64,000 bases of DNA. It comes from Actinoplanes campanulatus (GTDB lineage: Bacteria > Actinomycetota > Actinomycetes > Mycobacteriales > Micromonosporaceae). The notes under the pieces were generated by a model. That model was not told where the DNA came from, made no database searches, and was given only the letters and a program-made list of their open reading frames with translations. The stretch is taken from the NCBI RefSeq assembly GCF_014647795.1, contig NZ_BMPW01000033.1:23729-87728 (forward strand). Reading direction: 5' to 3'. Below, piece by piece: positions 25,574 through 35,000 of the stretch. How positions within the stretch are numbered: position 1 is the stretch's first letter; each line of letters begins with the position of its first letter. Made by a program: the position numbers and the translations under genes.

Positions 25574-25915
25574 GTGACGACGTTGACCCTGTGGCGGCCG
25601 ACCGGCCCGAAGGAGCTGGACCTGGTCCGTTCCTCGGGATGGCGGCGCTGGCCACCACGCCTGCCGGATCAGCCGATCTTCTATCCGGTGCTGAACGAGG
25701 ACTACGCGATCATGATTGCCAGGGACTGGAACGTCCCGGCGTCCGGAACCGGGTATGTGACCCGGTTCGAGGTCGACGCCGGGTTCGCCGCCCGGTATCC
25801 GGTCCGGCAGGCCGGTGGTGACAGCATTCTCGAGTTGTGGGTTCCGGCCGAAGAGCTCGAGGAGTTCAACGATCACATCGTCGGTCTCATCGAGGTGGTG
25901 CACGAATTCCGATGA
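25574..25915 (+). CDS. Conserved hypothetical protein, 113 residues
   Basis: A small protein beginning VTTLTLWRPTGPKELDLVRSS, with PPRLPDQPIFYPVLNEDYA, RDWNVPASGTGYVTRFEVD and LWVPAEELEEFNDHIVG. This matches a family of actinobacterial proteins often loosely labelled as ADP-ribosylation/crystallin J1, but no catalytic residues of ADP-ribosylglycohydrolases are visible, so I assign no function. The GTG at 25574 is the first start consistent with the conserved opening; earlier in-frame codons encode unrelated basic sequence. Its stop overlaps the ATG of the ComB-like gene by 4 bases, so the two are coupled. Confidence 0.8.
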   Translation: MTTLTLWRPTGPKELDLVRSSGWRRWPPRLPDQPIFYPVLNEDYAIMIARDWNVPASGTGYVTRFEVDAGFAARYPVRQAGGDSILELWVPAEELEEFNDHIVGLIEVVHEFR

Positions 25916-26700
25916 GAGAGGTGTTCGGGCAGAGCGCCTATCGGGTGCGGTTCGACTGGGGGCCGGCCGGGGCGGAACGGATCGCCGACGGCGCCGCCTG
26001 TGTGGTGGTCGTCGACGTGCTGTCCTTCACCACGGCCCTCACCGTGGCGGCGGAGCACGGCATCTCGGTGCTGCCCTACCCCTGGCGGGACGCGTCCGCG
26101 GTGGCCGAGGCCGCCCGGCACCGGGCCGAACTCGCGGTCGGCCGTATGGAGGCGAGATCGGCGGAGACGGTCAGCCTCTCGCCGCCGACCATCGCCCGTG
26201 CGGCTGCGCACCGGCGCATCGAGCGGCTCGTCCTGCCCTCGCCCAACGGCTCGGCGATCTCCGCCCGCATGGCGGCGACCGGCGCCACGGTGGTCGGTGT
26301 GAGCCTGCGCAACGTCGCGGCCGCCGCCGCATGGGTCCGGCAACGGGCGGCGGGGCGGCCGGTCGCCGTGGTCGCGGCGGGTGAACGCTGGCCGGACGAC
26401 TCGCTGCGCCCGGCCGCCGAGGACCTCTGGGGCGCCGGCGCCTTCCTCAGCGCTTTCGTCGCCGACCGGCCGGAGCGGGACGACGTGTCCTTCGAGGCCG
26501 GTGCGGCCATCGCGGCGTACCGGGCGGTCGCCGCCGATCTGCCCGCCGCGCTGGCCGCGTCCGTCTCCGGGCGCGAGCTGGCCGCGAGGGGTTTCGAAGC
26601 GGACGTCGCGACCGCCGCCGATGCCGGCGCGAGCACCGTCGTCCCGGTCCTGAGCGACGGTTGGTTCCGTCCGCACACCGCCGACGCGGCGGGCGCGTAA
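25912..26700 (+). CDS. ComB-like 2-phosphosulfolactate phosphatase family protein
   Basis: A 262-residue protein with the ComB signatures VVVDVLSFTTAL near the N-terminus, LPSPNGSAIS in the middle, and AAGERWPDDSLRPAAEDL plus GAGAFLSAF. Archaeal ComB makes sulfolactate in coenzyme M synthesis. Actinomycetes do not make coenzyme M by that route, so this is more likely a Mg-dependent phosphatase of the same fold with another substrate. It is translationally coupled to the preceding 113-residue protein. ATG 25912 overlaps that stop. Confidence 0.82.
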   Translation: MREVFGQSAYRVRFDWGPAGAERIADGAACVVVVDVLSFTTALTVAAEHGISVLPYPWRDASAVAEAARHRAELAVGRMEARSAETVSLSPPTIARAAAHRRIERLVLPSPNGSAISARMAATGATVVGVSLRNVAAAAAWVRQRAAGRPVAVVAAGERWPDDSLRPAAEDLWGAGAFLSAFVADRPERDDVSFEAGAAIAAYRAVAADLPAALAASVSGRELAARGFEADVATAADAGASTVVPVLSDGWFRPHTADAAGA

Positions 26701-26894
26701 CCGCGGAAATGTCGGGTGCCTGTGCAACCGGCTGGGATGGGCGGCGAATAGCCGGGAGGAGTCGGGGGCCGCGCAACCGGCGAGAGTGACGGCAATCAGT
26801 CGCCTCAGCGGGGGATGGTCGCTGAGATCGATGGTGTTTATGGTGATTGAGCGCCGATAGACCGCTTTCTCCATCTGCGTCGCCGGAGTCATAT

Positions 26895-28013
26895 ATGCCC
26901 GTTTTCCGCGCAGCCGCCAGCGATCCCGCCGCCCACCAGCCACCACCGCCGGACCCCGCGAACCCGGGACCCGGGCCCGCTCCCCGGCCGGCCGCCGGAC
27001 CCTCCTCCGGTACGACCTACCCGAATGGCACGCACCCTGCTGCCGCCCCTTCCGGTCACACCTACGGCAGCGCCGCCGCGCCTCCCGGAGCGTCGGTGTA
27101 CGCCGCTGGGACGGCCCACCCGGGACCGGCCGGCGGGAGCGCGCCGGCCTATCCGCGCGGCTCGCAGTACGGCGGCGAGCCGGGCTGGCCGAGGATCCCG
27201 AGGCAGCACGGTGCGCCGGGCCAGAACGGGGGTGCCGGTCACCCGGCCGCCCAGCGTCACCCGGCCACCTGGCCGGCGCCGGATCAGGCCGCCTCGGAAG
27301 GGCCCACCCAGCCGTTGGGAACGCCCCCACCGCCCCATCCCTCGAGCCCGGACAACCCGACCGGGGAGCGCGCCGAGGCGGCGAACGAGAAGAACGAGGA
27401 CGCCCAGCCCGCCAAGGTGCCGAAGACCCCCGTCAAGGAGCCGAGGGCGAAGGTACGGAAGACGCCACGACGGGCGACGGTCGCTCTCGCCGTACTCCTG
27501 AGTCTGCTGGCCCTGGCCGGCTCGGTGGCGGCGGTGGTTCTCGCCTGGCGTACGAAAGAAGCAAAAGAGGAAGCACCGCCCAGCCCGGCCCCCGCGCAAT
27601 CCGATGGATACCGGGTCTCCTACGCCAAGGAGCCGTTGCGGATCCAGCTGGCCTGCGCCGCCGTCCTCCACCTGGACCTCGACGAACCTCGCGCCGACGC
27701 CGCGGAGAGCCTGGCCGATCTGCGGTACGAGAGCCGCTGCGGCACCCAGCCGCCACAGTTGAGCCTGGGCCCGGGCGCGGCCGGGGGAAGCCGGCACGCC
27801 GGCGCCGACACCGACGCCGAGGGATGCGACCGGGCGATCCGGACCAGCCCGCTCGGGCAGGGCCTGCGTGTCGAGGTCACGAAGGGCACGGCGCTCTGCG
27901 TGCTGACCGCGGCGACACCGGCCGAGCTGGTGCTCGTGGAGATCGTCGAGGTCGGCGGCTCCGGCACCGCCGGTCTGCGCGCCACATCGTGGCGGATGCC
28001 GAGAGCGCGGTGA
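26895..28013 (+). CDS. Proline-rich single-pass membrane protein, function unknown
   Basis: A 372-residue protein. About 190 residues of Pro/Gly/Ala-rich, probably disordered cytoplasmic sequence and a Lys/Glu/Pro stretch (KVPKTPVKEPRAKVRKTPRR) lead to one membrane helix, ATVALAVLLSLLALAGSVAAVVL (about 197-219, split: ATVALAVLL then SLLALAGSVAAVVL). The roughly 150-residue external domain has four cysteines (LACAAV, SRCGTQ, EGCDRA, ALCVLT), probably two disulfides. I know no function. Start ATG 26895 has GGAG at 6 bases; the frame is open to 26847. The layout resembles the much larger protein at 32090-36373. Confidence 0.72.
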   Translation: MPVFRAAASDPAAHQPPPPDPANPGPGPAPRPAAGPSSGTTYPNGTHPAAAPSGHTYGSAAAPPGASVYAAGTAHPGPAGGSAPAYPRGSQYGGEPGWPRIPRQHGAPGQNGGAGHPAAQRHPATWPAPDQAASEGPTQPLGTPPPPHPSSPDNPTGERAEAANEKNEDAQPAKVPKTPVKEPRAKVRKTPRRATVALAVLLSLLALAGSVAAVVLAWRTKEAKEEAPPSPAPAQSDGYRVSYAKEPLRIQLACAAVLHLDLDEPRADAAESLADLRYESRCGTQPPQLSLGPGAAGGSRHAGADTDAEGCDRAIRTSPLGQGLRVEVTKGTALCVLTAATPAELVLVEIVEVGGSGTAGLRATSWRMPRAR

Positions 28014-28091
28014 CCGGCCCGTGCCACGCGGCGCCGGCGCTCCTGACAGAATGTCGGGTGCGCCCCGCGAACTCTGTTAGGAGACGTTTCC

Positions 28092-29894
28092 GTGATCCGT
28101 ACCCATGACGCCGGCACTCTGCGCGCGAGCGACGCCGGCACGACGGTGACGCTCGCCGGGTGGGTCGCGCGTCGGCGCGACCACGGCGGTGTCATCTTCG
28201 TCGACCTCCGCGACGCCTCGGGTGTGGTGCAGGTCGTGTTTCGCGAGGAGGACGCGCACGCGCTGCGCAACGAGTTCTGCGTGAAGGTCGTCGGCGAGGT
28301 CAGCGCCCGCCCGGCCGGCAACGAGAACCCGGACCTGGCCACCGGCGCGATCGAGGTGGTCGCCAGCGAGCTGATCGTGCTCTCCGAGGCGGCCCCGCTG
28401 CCGCTGCCGGTCGACGACACGGTCACCGCCTCGGACGACCTCCGCCTCAAGTACCGCTACCTGGACCTGCGCCGTTCCGGCCCGGCGAAGGCGCTGCGCC
28501 TGCGCAGCCGCGCCAACCAGATCGCCCGCGAGGTGCTGCACGCCCGCGACTTCAACGAGATCGAGACGCCGACGCTGACGCGTTCGACGCCGGAGGGCGC
28601 CCGCGACTTCCTGGTGCCGGTCCGCCTCCAGCCCGGCACCTGGTATGCGCTCCCGCAGTCCCCCCAGCTGTTCAAGCAGCTGCTGATGGTGGCCGGCATG
28701 GAGCGGTATTACCAGATCGCCCGCTGCTACCGCGACGAGGACTTCCGCGCCGACCGGCAGCCCGAGTTCACCCAGCTCGACATCGAGATGTCGTTCGTCA
28801 CGCAGGACGACGTCATCGCGCTCGGCGAGGAGATCGTCTCCCGCCTGTGGAGCGAGCTTGCCGACTACCAGGTGCAGCTCCCGATCCCGCGGATCACCTG
28901 GACCGACGCGATGAACCGCTACGGATCCGACAAACCCGATCTCCGGTACGGGGTGGAGCTGGTCGAGCTCACCGACTACCTGCGCGGCACCGCGTTCCGG
29001 GTGTTCGCCGGCGCGATCGACGCGGGCGGCTACGTCGGCGCGGTCGTCATGCCGGGCGGCGCCTCGCAGACCCGTAAGGAGCTGGACGGCTGGCAGGACT
29101 GGGCGAAGGCGCGCGGCGCCCGCGGCCTGGCCTACGTGGTGCTGGACTCCGAGACGGGCGAGCCGAAGGGCCCGGTCGCGAAGAACCTGTCGCCGGAGCA
29201 CCTGGCGGGTCTCGCCGACCAGGTCGGGGCGAAGCCGGGTGACGCCGTCTTCTTCGCCGCCGCGGCCGAACGGCGGGAGGCGCAGGAACTGCTCGGCGCG
29301 GCCCGGATCGAGATCGCCAAGCGGGCGAACCTGATCGACGAGTCCACCTGGGCGTTCTGCTGGGTGGTCGACGCGCCGATGTTCGAGAAGACGGACGACG
29401 GGGGCTGGACCGCGGTGCACCACCCGTTCACCTCCCCGAACGAGGAGTGGGAAGCGCGCTTCGAGGAGGCGCCGGACCAGGCCCTGGCGTACGCGTACGA
29501 CATCGTCGTCAACGGCAACGAGATCGGCGGCGGATCGGTCCGTATCCACCGCGCCGACGTCCAGAGCCGGGTCTTCGACCTCCTCGGCATCACGCCGGAG
29601 GAGGCCGCGGACAAGTTCGGCTTCCTGCTGGAGGCGTTCAAGTACGGCCCGCCGCCGCACGCCGGCATCGCGCTCGGCTGGGACCGGACCTGCATGCTGC
29701 TCAGCGGCAACGACTCGATTCGTGAGGTCATCGCGTTCCCGAAGACCCGCGGCGGCTTCGACCCGCTGACCACCGCGCCCACGCCGATCACCGCCCAGCA
29801 GCGCCTGGAGGCCGGCATCGACGCCAAGCCGAAGGCCACCGCCGGCACCCCGGGCACCGACGGCCAGGCGGTTCCGGTCCTGCACTCCAACTGA
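28092..29894 (+). CDS. aspS: Aspartyl-tRNA synthetase
   Basis: A 600-residue class II synthetase that charges tRNA with aspartate. The OB-fold anticodon-binding domain opens the protein ([24 protein letters not shown], split at RRRD), followed by motif 2 [20 protein letters not shown], a bacterial GAD insertion and motif 3 [12 protein letters not shown]. Length equals the bacterial type. GTG 28092 follows TTAGGAG. No asnS is visible in this window, so whether it also makes Asp-tRNA(Asn) for the GatCAB route cannot be judged. A strong terminator follows. Confidence 0.97.
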   Translation: MIRTHDAGTLRASDAGTTVTLAGWVARRRDHGGVIFVDLRDASGVVQVVFREEDAHALRNEFCVKVVGEVSARPAGNENPDLATGAIEVVASELIVLSEAAPLPLPVDDTVTASDDLRLKYRYLDLRRSGPAKALRLRSRANQIAREVLHARDFNEIETPTLTRSTPEGARDFLVPVRLQPGTWYALPQSPQLFKQLLMVAGMERYYQIARCYRDEDFRADRQPEFTQLDIEMSFVTQDDVIALGEEIVSRLWSELADYQVQLPIPRITWTDAMNRYGSDKPDLRYGVELVELTDYLRGTAFRVFAGAIDAGGYVGAVVMPGGASQTRKELDGWQDWAKARGARGLAYVVLDSETGEPKGPVAKNLSPEHLAGLADQVGAKPGDAVFFAAAAERREAQELLGAARIEIAKRANLIDESTWAFCWVVDAPMFEKTDDGGWTAVHHPFTSPNEEWEARFEEAPDQALAYAYDIVVNGNEIGGGSVRIHRADVQSRVFDLLGITPEEAADKFGFLLEAFKYGPPPHAGIALGWDRTCMLLSGNDSIREVIAFPKTRGGFDPLTTAPTPITAQQRLEAGIDAKPKATAGTPGTDGQAVPVLHSN

Positions 29895-29903
29895 GCCATC
29901 GAT

Positions 29904-29931
29904 GAAACGGGCCGCCCAGGCGGCCCGTTTC
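29904..29931 (+). terminator. Intrinsic terminator after aspS
   Basis: GAAACGGGCCGCC (29904-29916) pairs perfectly with 29919-29931, followed by TGGTTTC. It starts 10 bases after the aspS stop. Confidence 0.85.
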
Positions 29932-30003
29932 TGGTTTCGGGAACCCTCCCATTCGGGTATCAGCGGGTCACAGGCTCTCTGACACCCCCCCGGAGGAACC
30001 ATC

Positions 30004-30225
30004 ATGCTCGCCATCGCAGCCGCCGTCGTCTTCGGCATCTACCTTCTCGCCGACCTGCTCGACACCAACTTCGGTGCGCCCGACCTGTTCAACTTCTCGA
30101 CCATGGCGTCGCTCGGCCTGCTGCTCGTCTCGCTGTACCTGGCGGGCATCGGCAGCGGCCCGCGCGCCGGTGCGGGTACGGGCTCCGGCCGTCGCTTCTA
30201 CGGCCGTCGCCCCGGCCGCGGCTGA
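30004..30225 (+). CDS. Small two-helix membrane protein, function unknown
   Basis: A 73-residue protein supported by a perfect GGAGG nine bases before ATG 30004 and by a terminator on each side, making it a single-gene unit. Helix 1 is [19 protein letters not shown], helix 2 is [18 protein letters not shown], and the basic tail [11 protein letters not shown] should remain in the cytoplasm. I do not recognise a family. It could be a structural small membrane protein or a regulator of a neighbouring membrane system. Confidence 0.65.
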   Translation: MLAIAAAVVFGIYLLADLLDTNFGAPDLFNFSTMASLGLLLVSLYLAGIGSGPRAGAGTGSGRRFYGRRPGRG

Positions 30226-30258
30226 TCCCCGCGGCCGATCGGCCGCGACCTCCGGCCA

Positions 30259-30292
30259 CTGGAGGCCCGCCCTTCCCCCGGCGGGCCTCCAG
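30259..30292 (+). terminator. Terminator after the small membrane protein gene
   Basis: CTGGAGGCCCGCC (30259-30271) pairs perfectly with 30280-30292 around an 8-base loop. No T tract follows. It separates the small gene from rarA. Confidence 0.75.
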
Positions 30293-30401
30293 CCGTGTCC
30301 GCACACTCTGCGTGAGGCCGTCGTGGCTGCTCGGGAGCGTTTCCACAGGGCGGCAGTCCGCATTGCGGATCGGGCCGCCGGGGCCGGTACTGTCGTTTGT
30401 G

Positions 30402-32093
30402 ATGGAAACGGACGGGCTCTTCTCCCTCGCATCCCCGGAGGCGCCGACCGCTGGTCCGGCCGCCGCCGGGACCGCCGGATTCGGCTCGCCCTCCGGTGAC
30501 GCGCCGCTCCCGGTGCGGATGCGGCCGGCCTCCCTCGACGAGCTGGTCGGGCAGAAGCATCTGCTCGCCCCCGGCGCCCCGCTGCGCCAGCTGGTGACCG
30601 GCGCGAGCCCGATGTCGGTGATCCTCTGGGGCCCGCCCGGCACCGGCAAGACCACCATCGCGCACCTGGTGGCCAACGCCACGGATCGCAAGTTCGTCGC
30701 CATGTCGGCGCTGACCGCCGGCGTCAAGGACGTGCGCGCGGTGATCGACACGGCCCGCCGCGAGCGGCGTTACGGCGGCCCGCCGACCGTCCTGTTCATC
30801 GACGAGGTGCACCGCTTCAGCAAGACCCAGCAGGACTCGCTGCTCGCCGCGGTCGAGGACCGCACGGTCACCCTCCTGGCCGCGACCACGGAGAACCCGT
30901 ACTTCTCGGTCATCTCGCCCCTGCTCTCCCGCTGTGTGCTGCTCACCCTCCAGGCCCTCGACGAGCAGGACGTGCGGGATCTCATCCGGCGCGCGATCGC
31001 CGACGAGCGCGGGCTGGGCGGTGCGGTCACTCTTTCCGCCGAGGCAGAAGACCATCTGGTACGGCTGGCGAGCGGCGATGTGCGCAAAGCCCTCACGGCG
31101 CTGGAGGCCGCGGCCGGAAGCGCCCTGGCCCAGAACGTCACGGAGATCGATCTCGCCACCGCGGAGAAGGCGGTCGACGTCGCCGCGGTCCGTTACGACC
31201 GAGACGGCGACGCCCACTACGACGTGATCAGCGCGTTCATCAAGAGCATGCGCGGCAGCGATCCGGACGCGGCCCTGCACTACCTGGCCCGCATGCTGGT
31301 CGCCGGTGAGGACCCACGGTTCATCGCCCGGCGGATCGTGATCTTCGCCAGTGAGGATGTCGGCATGGCCGATCCGCAGGCGCTGCTCGTGGCGTCGGCG
31401 GCGGCTCAGGCCGTACAGAACGTGGGTCTGCCCGAGGCCGGGCTGAACCTGGCCCAGGCCGTGGTGCACCTGGCCACCGCCCCGAAGTCGAACAGCGTCA
31501 CCACCGCCCTCGGTGAGGCGATGGCGGACGTCCGGGCCGGCCGGGGCGGCCCCGTTCCGCCGCATCTGCGCGACGCCCACTACCCGGGTTCGCGGGGGCT
31601 GGGGCACGGCCGTGGCTACCGTTACCCGCACGACGACCCGCGCGGTGTGGTCCGCCAGCAGTACGCTCCCGGCGACCTGACCGGAGTCGACTACTACCGC
31701 CCGACCGACCACGGCGCCGAACGGCTGGTGGCTGAGCGGGTCCCCCGCCTCCGGCGTATCGTTCGCGGTCTCGGCCCGGCTCCCCGCACTGATGGTGACG
31801 AATCTTCCTCGGCGCGGGTGAGCAGGACTGTTACCGCTTCGATGGGGACCCCGGACCGCGCGGCGGGTGGTGCTCGGGCCGCCGATGAGTCACAGTCGTC
31901 GGCGGACTCGGAACCGGTCGAGGTCGCGGTGGTGGGGGAGAGCCCGGCCACCGACGGTGGTGGAGGCTCCGACGGGGCCGTGGCCGACGCCTCCGGCGGG
32001 GTGGAAGACCCCGACGGAGCCGGGGCTTCCGCGGAGACCGGGGCCGAGAGTGACTACGACAGCGGCGCCAGCGCCGGAGAGGAAACGCGGTGA
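30402..32093 (+). CDS. rarA: Replication-associated recombination protein A (AAA+ ATPase), with acidic C-terminal extension
   Basis: RarA/MgsA/WRNIP1-family ATPase that acts at stalled replication forks. Walker A is GPPGTGKTT, Walker B is [10 protein letters not shown], sensor 1 is LLAATTENP, and the C-terminal tetramerisation region contains [19 protein letters not shown]. The family normally ends near residue 450-470; this copy runs to 563 with a Ser/Glu/Asp/Gly-rich, probably disordered tail of about 100 residues. ATG 30402 (METDGLFSL) is chosen because upstream codons extend into the terminator region. Its stop overlaps the GTG of the next gene. Confidence 0.94.
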   Translation: METDGLFSLASPEAPTAGPAAAGTAGFGSPSGDAPLPVRMRPASLDELVGQKHLLAPGAPLRQLVTGASPMSVILWGPPGTGKTTIAHLVANATDRKFVAMSALTAGVKDVRAVIDTARRERRYGGPPTVLFIDEVHRFSKTQQDSLLAAVEDRTVTLLAATTENPYFSVISPLLSRCVLLTLQALDEQDVRDLIRRAIADERGLGGAVTLSAEAEDHLVRLASGDVRKALTALEAAAGSALAQNVTEIDLATAEKAVDVAAVRYDRDGDAHYDVISAFIKSMRGSDPDAALHYLARMLVAGEDPRFIARRIVIFASEDVGMADPQALLVASAAAQAVQNVGLPEAGLNLAQAVVHLATAPKSNSVTTALGEAMADVRAGRGGPVPPHLRDAHYPGSRGLGHGRGYRYPHDDPRGVVRQQYAPGDLTGVDYYRPTDHGAERLVAERVPRLRRIVRGLGPAPRTDGDESSSARVSRTVTASMGTPDRAAGGARAADESQSSADSEPVEVAVVGESPATDGGGGSDGAVADASGGVEDPDGAGASAETGAESDYDSGASAGEETR

Positions 32094-35000
32094 CAGGGCG
32101 GGGTGCCGATCGGCCCGACGACGACGCGGGGCTGCGCGACGAGCCGGGCGGGAAGAACCGCCGGCGCTTCGGGCGTGGCGGCCGTGCCGATCAGCCGGCC
32201 GTTCCCCAGGAGGTCCCGCGCGAGGAGACCGGCTGGCTGGACGACCTGCGGGTGGCCAAAGAGGAGCGCAACGCCATCGGGCCCGGCACCATGCCGGGGG
32301 AGGGCCGGACCAGTAAGTCCGGTCGTGTCGCGCCGGGGCCGGACGACATGCCCGACGACGACTTCGCGTTTCCCGGCGGTCCCGGCGAGGGTTTCCCGGC
32401 GCCGGGCGACCGGATGGACGCCGAGCCGGGCCCGCGCCCGGGGCAACGACCCGGCCCACCGGGTCCGGCGTCCCCCGCCCCCGGTGGGCAGCGTGGTGCG
32501 GCGGCTCCCCCCGGCGGTCGTGCGCCGGGCGGGCCGGTGCCTCCCGGTCAGATCCCGCCGGGTGCGATGCCGCCCGGTCAGATGCCCGCTGGACCGGTCC
32601 CTCCCGGCCAGATGCCGCCGGGCGGTGCCCCGGGCGGGCGGCGCCAGCGCGGCCAGATGCCGCCGGGAGCGCCTCCGCGTCAGATGGGACCGGGCGGTCA
32701 GATGCCGCCGGGCGCCCCGCCCGGGCCCCCGGGCATGCCGGGTCAGATGCCGCCGGGCGCCCCGCCCGGGGCCCCGGGGATGCCGGGTCAGATGCCCCCG
32801 GGAGCGCCTCCGCGTCAGACGGGGCCGGGCGGTCAGATGCCGCCGGGCGCCGCGCCCGGTTCGCCGGGCCGGACGCCACCGGGCGCCGGACCGGGATCGC
32901 CGGGGTCCGTCCCGCGTATGCCGGGGCAGATGCCGCCGGGGTCCGGACCGGCCATGCCCGGTCAGATGCCGCCGGGAGCTCCCGCCGGTCCGCCCGGCTC
33001 GGTGCCCGGGCAGGCGCCGCCGGGCGCCCGCCGCACCGGACCGCCGCAGGGTGGCCGCGCGGCGGTAGCCCCCGAGGCGGGACACGCCCGCCGTCAGATG
33101 GACGTCGATCCGTCCGGCCAAATGTTCCCCGGGCAGGCGCCCGTGCCGCTCTCCGGCAACGCGCCCGAGGTTCCGGGAGTTCCGCCGACCGCTCCCAGTG
33201 TTCGTCCGGTCTCGCCGGCCGCCCGTTCCGCGGGCCCGGGTATCCGCCCGCTGTCCCCGGCCGCCCCGGCTCGTGACCGCTTCCGCCCCGCGGACCCGGT
33301 CTCGCCCGGACGCTCCGGCCCTCAGCCCGGCGGCTACGACCCCGCATCTCAGCCGGGCGCCCACGACCCGGTGCACCGCTCCGGCCCGATTCCGGGTGTG
33401 CACGACTCGGGTCCGATCCCGGGTGGTGCCGCGCACCGCTCCGGCCCGGTCCCCGGCGGCTATGACCCGGTTCAGGATTCCGGTCCGGTTCCGGGTGGGC
33501 GGCGGCCGGGTTCGGGGCAGGGTGGCTATGACCCGGTTCACGACTCCGGTCCGATCCCCGGCGGGCAGGATGCCGTGCATCGCTCCGGGGCCATTCCGAA
33601 CGGGTTCGAGCAGAGCGGCGGACGTGCCGCGCCGGGCACCTACGGGGTCCCGGGCGCGCCCGACGACCGGCAGGGGCGGGGCCGGCGGTCCCGCGCCGAG
33701 GAACCGGGCGCCTTCGAGGAGCCGACCGGCCGGCACGGTGGTGGGGGCAGGCCGGGGCGGGCCGCCCCGGACGGCGACCCACGGCACCGGCCCGGGCATG
33801 CCGCCCCGCCCGGCGACGAGCGACCCGGCAGGCACGGCGCTTCGGAGGGCGACTTCGGCACCGGCTCGCACTCGCTGGTCCGTGCGGACGGTTTCGCCGA
33901 TCCCGGGAACGACACCGGCACGGTGGGGTTCGTCCGCCGTCCCGGTGACGGTGGGTCCGGTCCCGAGGCACAGCCCGGCAAGGACGGCCGGGGCGGTGCC
34001 GGCGGACGTTCCGGCGGTGAGCCGCGCCGGCGCCGTGCCGCACGCCGTTCCGCCGACCCGGACGAGCCGGAGATCGGTGGCTTCACCGGCACCCCGGACG
34101 TGCCCGGTCCGCGCCGCATCGGGCCGGGTGACGGCCGCCCGGTCCGGGCCGCCGCCGCCGTCCCGCCGGTCGTTCCCGGACGTCAGGGCGCCCGCACCCC
34201 GGCCGTTCCCGGCCGTGCCGGCGCGATGGCGGACAGCACCTCCGGTGTGATCCAGCGTCCGGGCCGGGGCCAGCAGGGTCCCGGAGTTCCGTCGCGGCCC
34301 GGCGAGGACCAGGGCGCCGCCGGTGGCGTGGCGGTGCCCGAACAGCCGGGTCCCGGCCGCCGTGGGGCCCGCGCCGATGTGCCTGCCGCCGGACCGTTCG
34401 CGCCGGAGGCGGAGCACACCAGCCGGCACGGCGCCGTCCGGCCGGACGGCCCGGGCGGTGCCCGGACCGGCGCAGCCGTGCCCGGTCGCGCCGCGCCCGT
34501 CTCGGGCGGCCCCGGCCGCTCCGCGCCTGTCTCAGGTGGCGGCCCCGCACAGGCGATGGGCGCCGCTGCTCCCGGCCGTGCCGTGGTGGGCCCGCCCGGC
34601 CCCGACGGCGGACCCGGTCCCGGCGCACCCGGCCCGGGTGGAAAACACAGCGGTGGTCCCGGCCCAGGTGCCATGACCGGCCCCGCGATGGCTGGCCCCG
34701 GTGCAGGCGGCCCAGGTCGAGTGCCGGGTGGCGCCGGCGGCCCCGGTGGTCCGGGTGGCATGCCCGGGCCCGGTGGCATGCCCGGTCCTAACGGTGGTCC
34801 GGCACGAGGCGGCGCCCAGGTTCCGGGGCGGGCTCCGGGCCGCGGCCCCGCACGTGGTGGCGCTGCCGTGCCCGGCCGCGGTCCGGCAGACCCGGAAGGC
34901 GGACCTTCGGGTCTGCCCGGCCGTGGTGCCGAAGGCGGCCCCGGACACGGAACGGCGGGTCCGGATGGTGGTCCGGGGCGCGGTATGGCGGGTCCGGACG

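Noticed and set aside
26701-26894. Gap before the Pro-rich membrane protein, with a CTCAGCG/CGCTGAG hairpin at 26804-26826
   Set aside because: Only a 7-bp stem without T tract. Not convincing as terminator or riboswitch.
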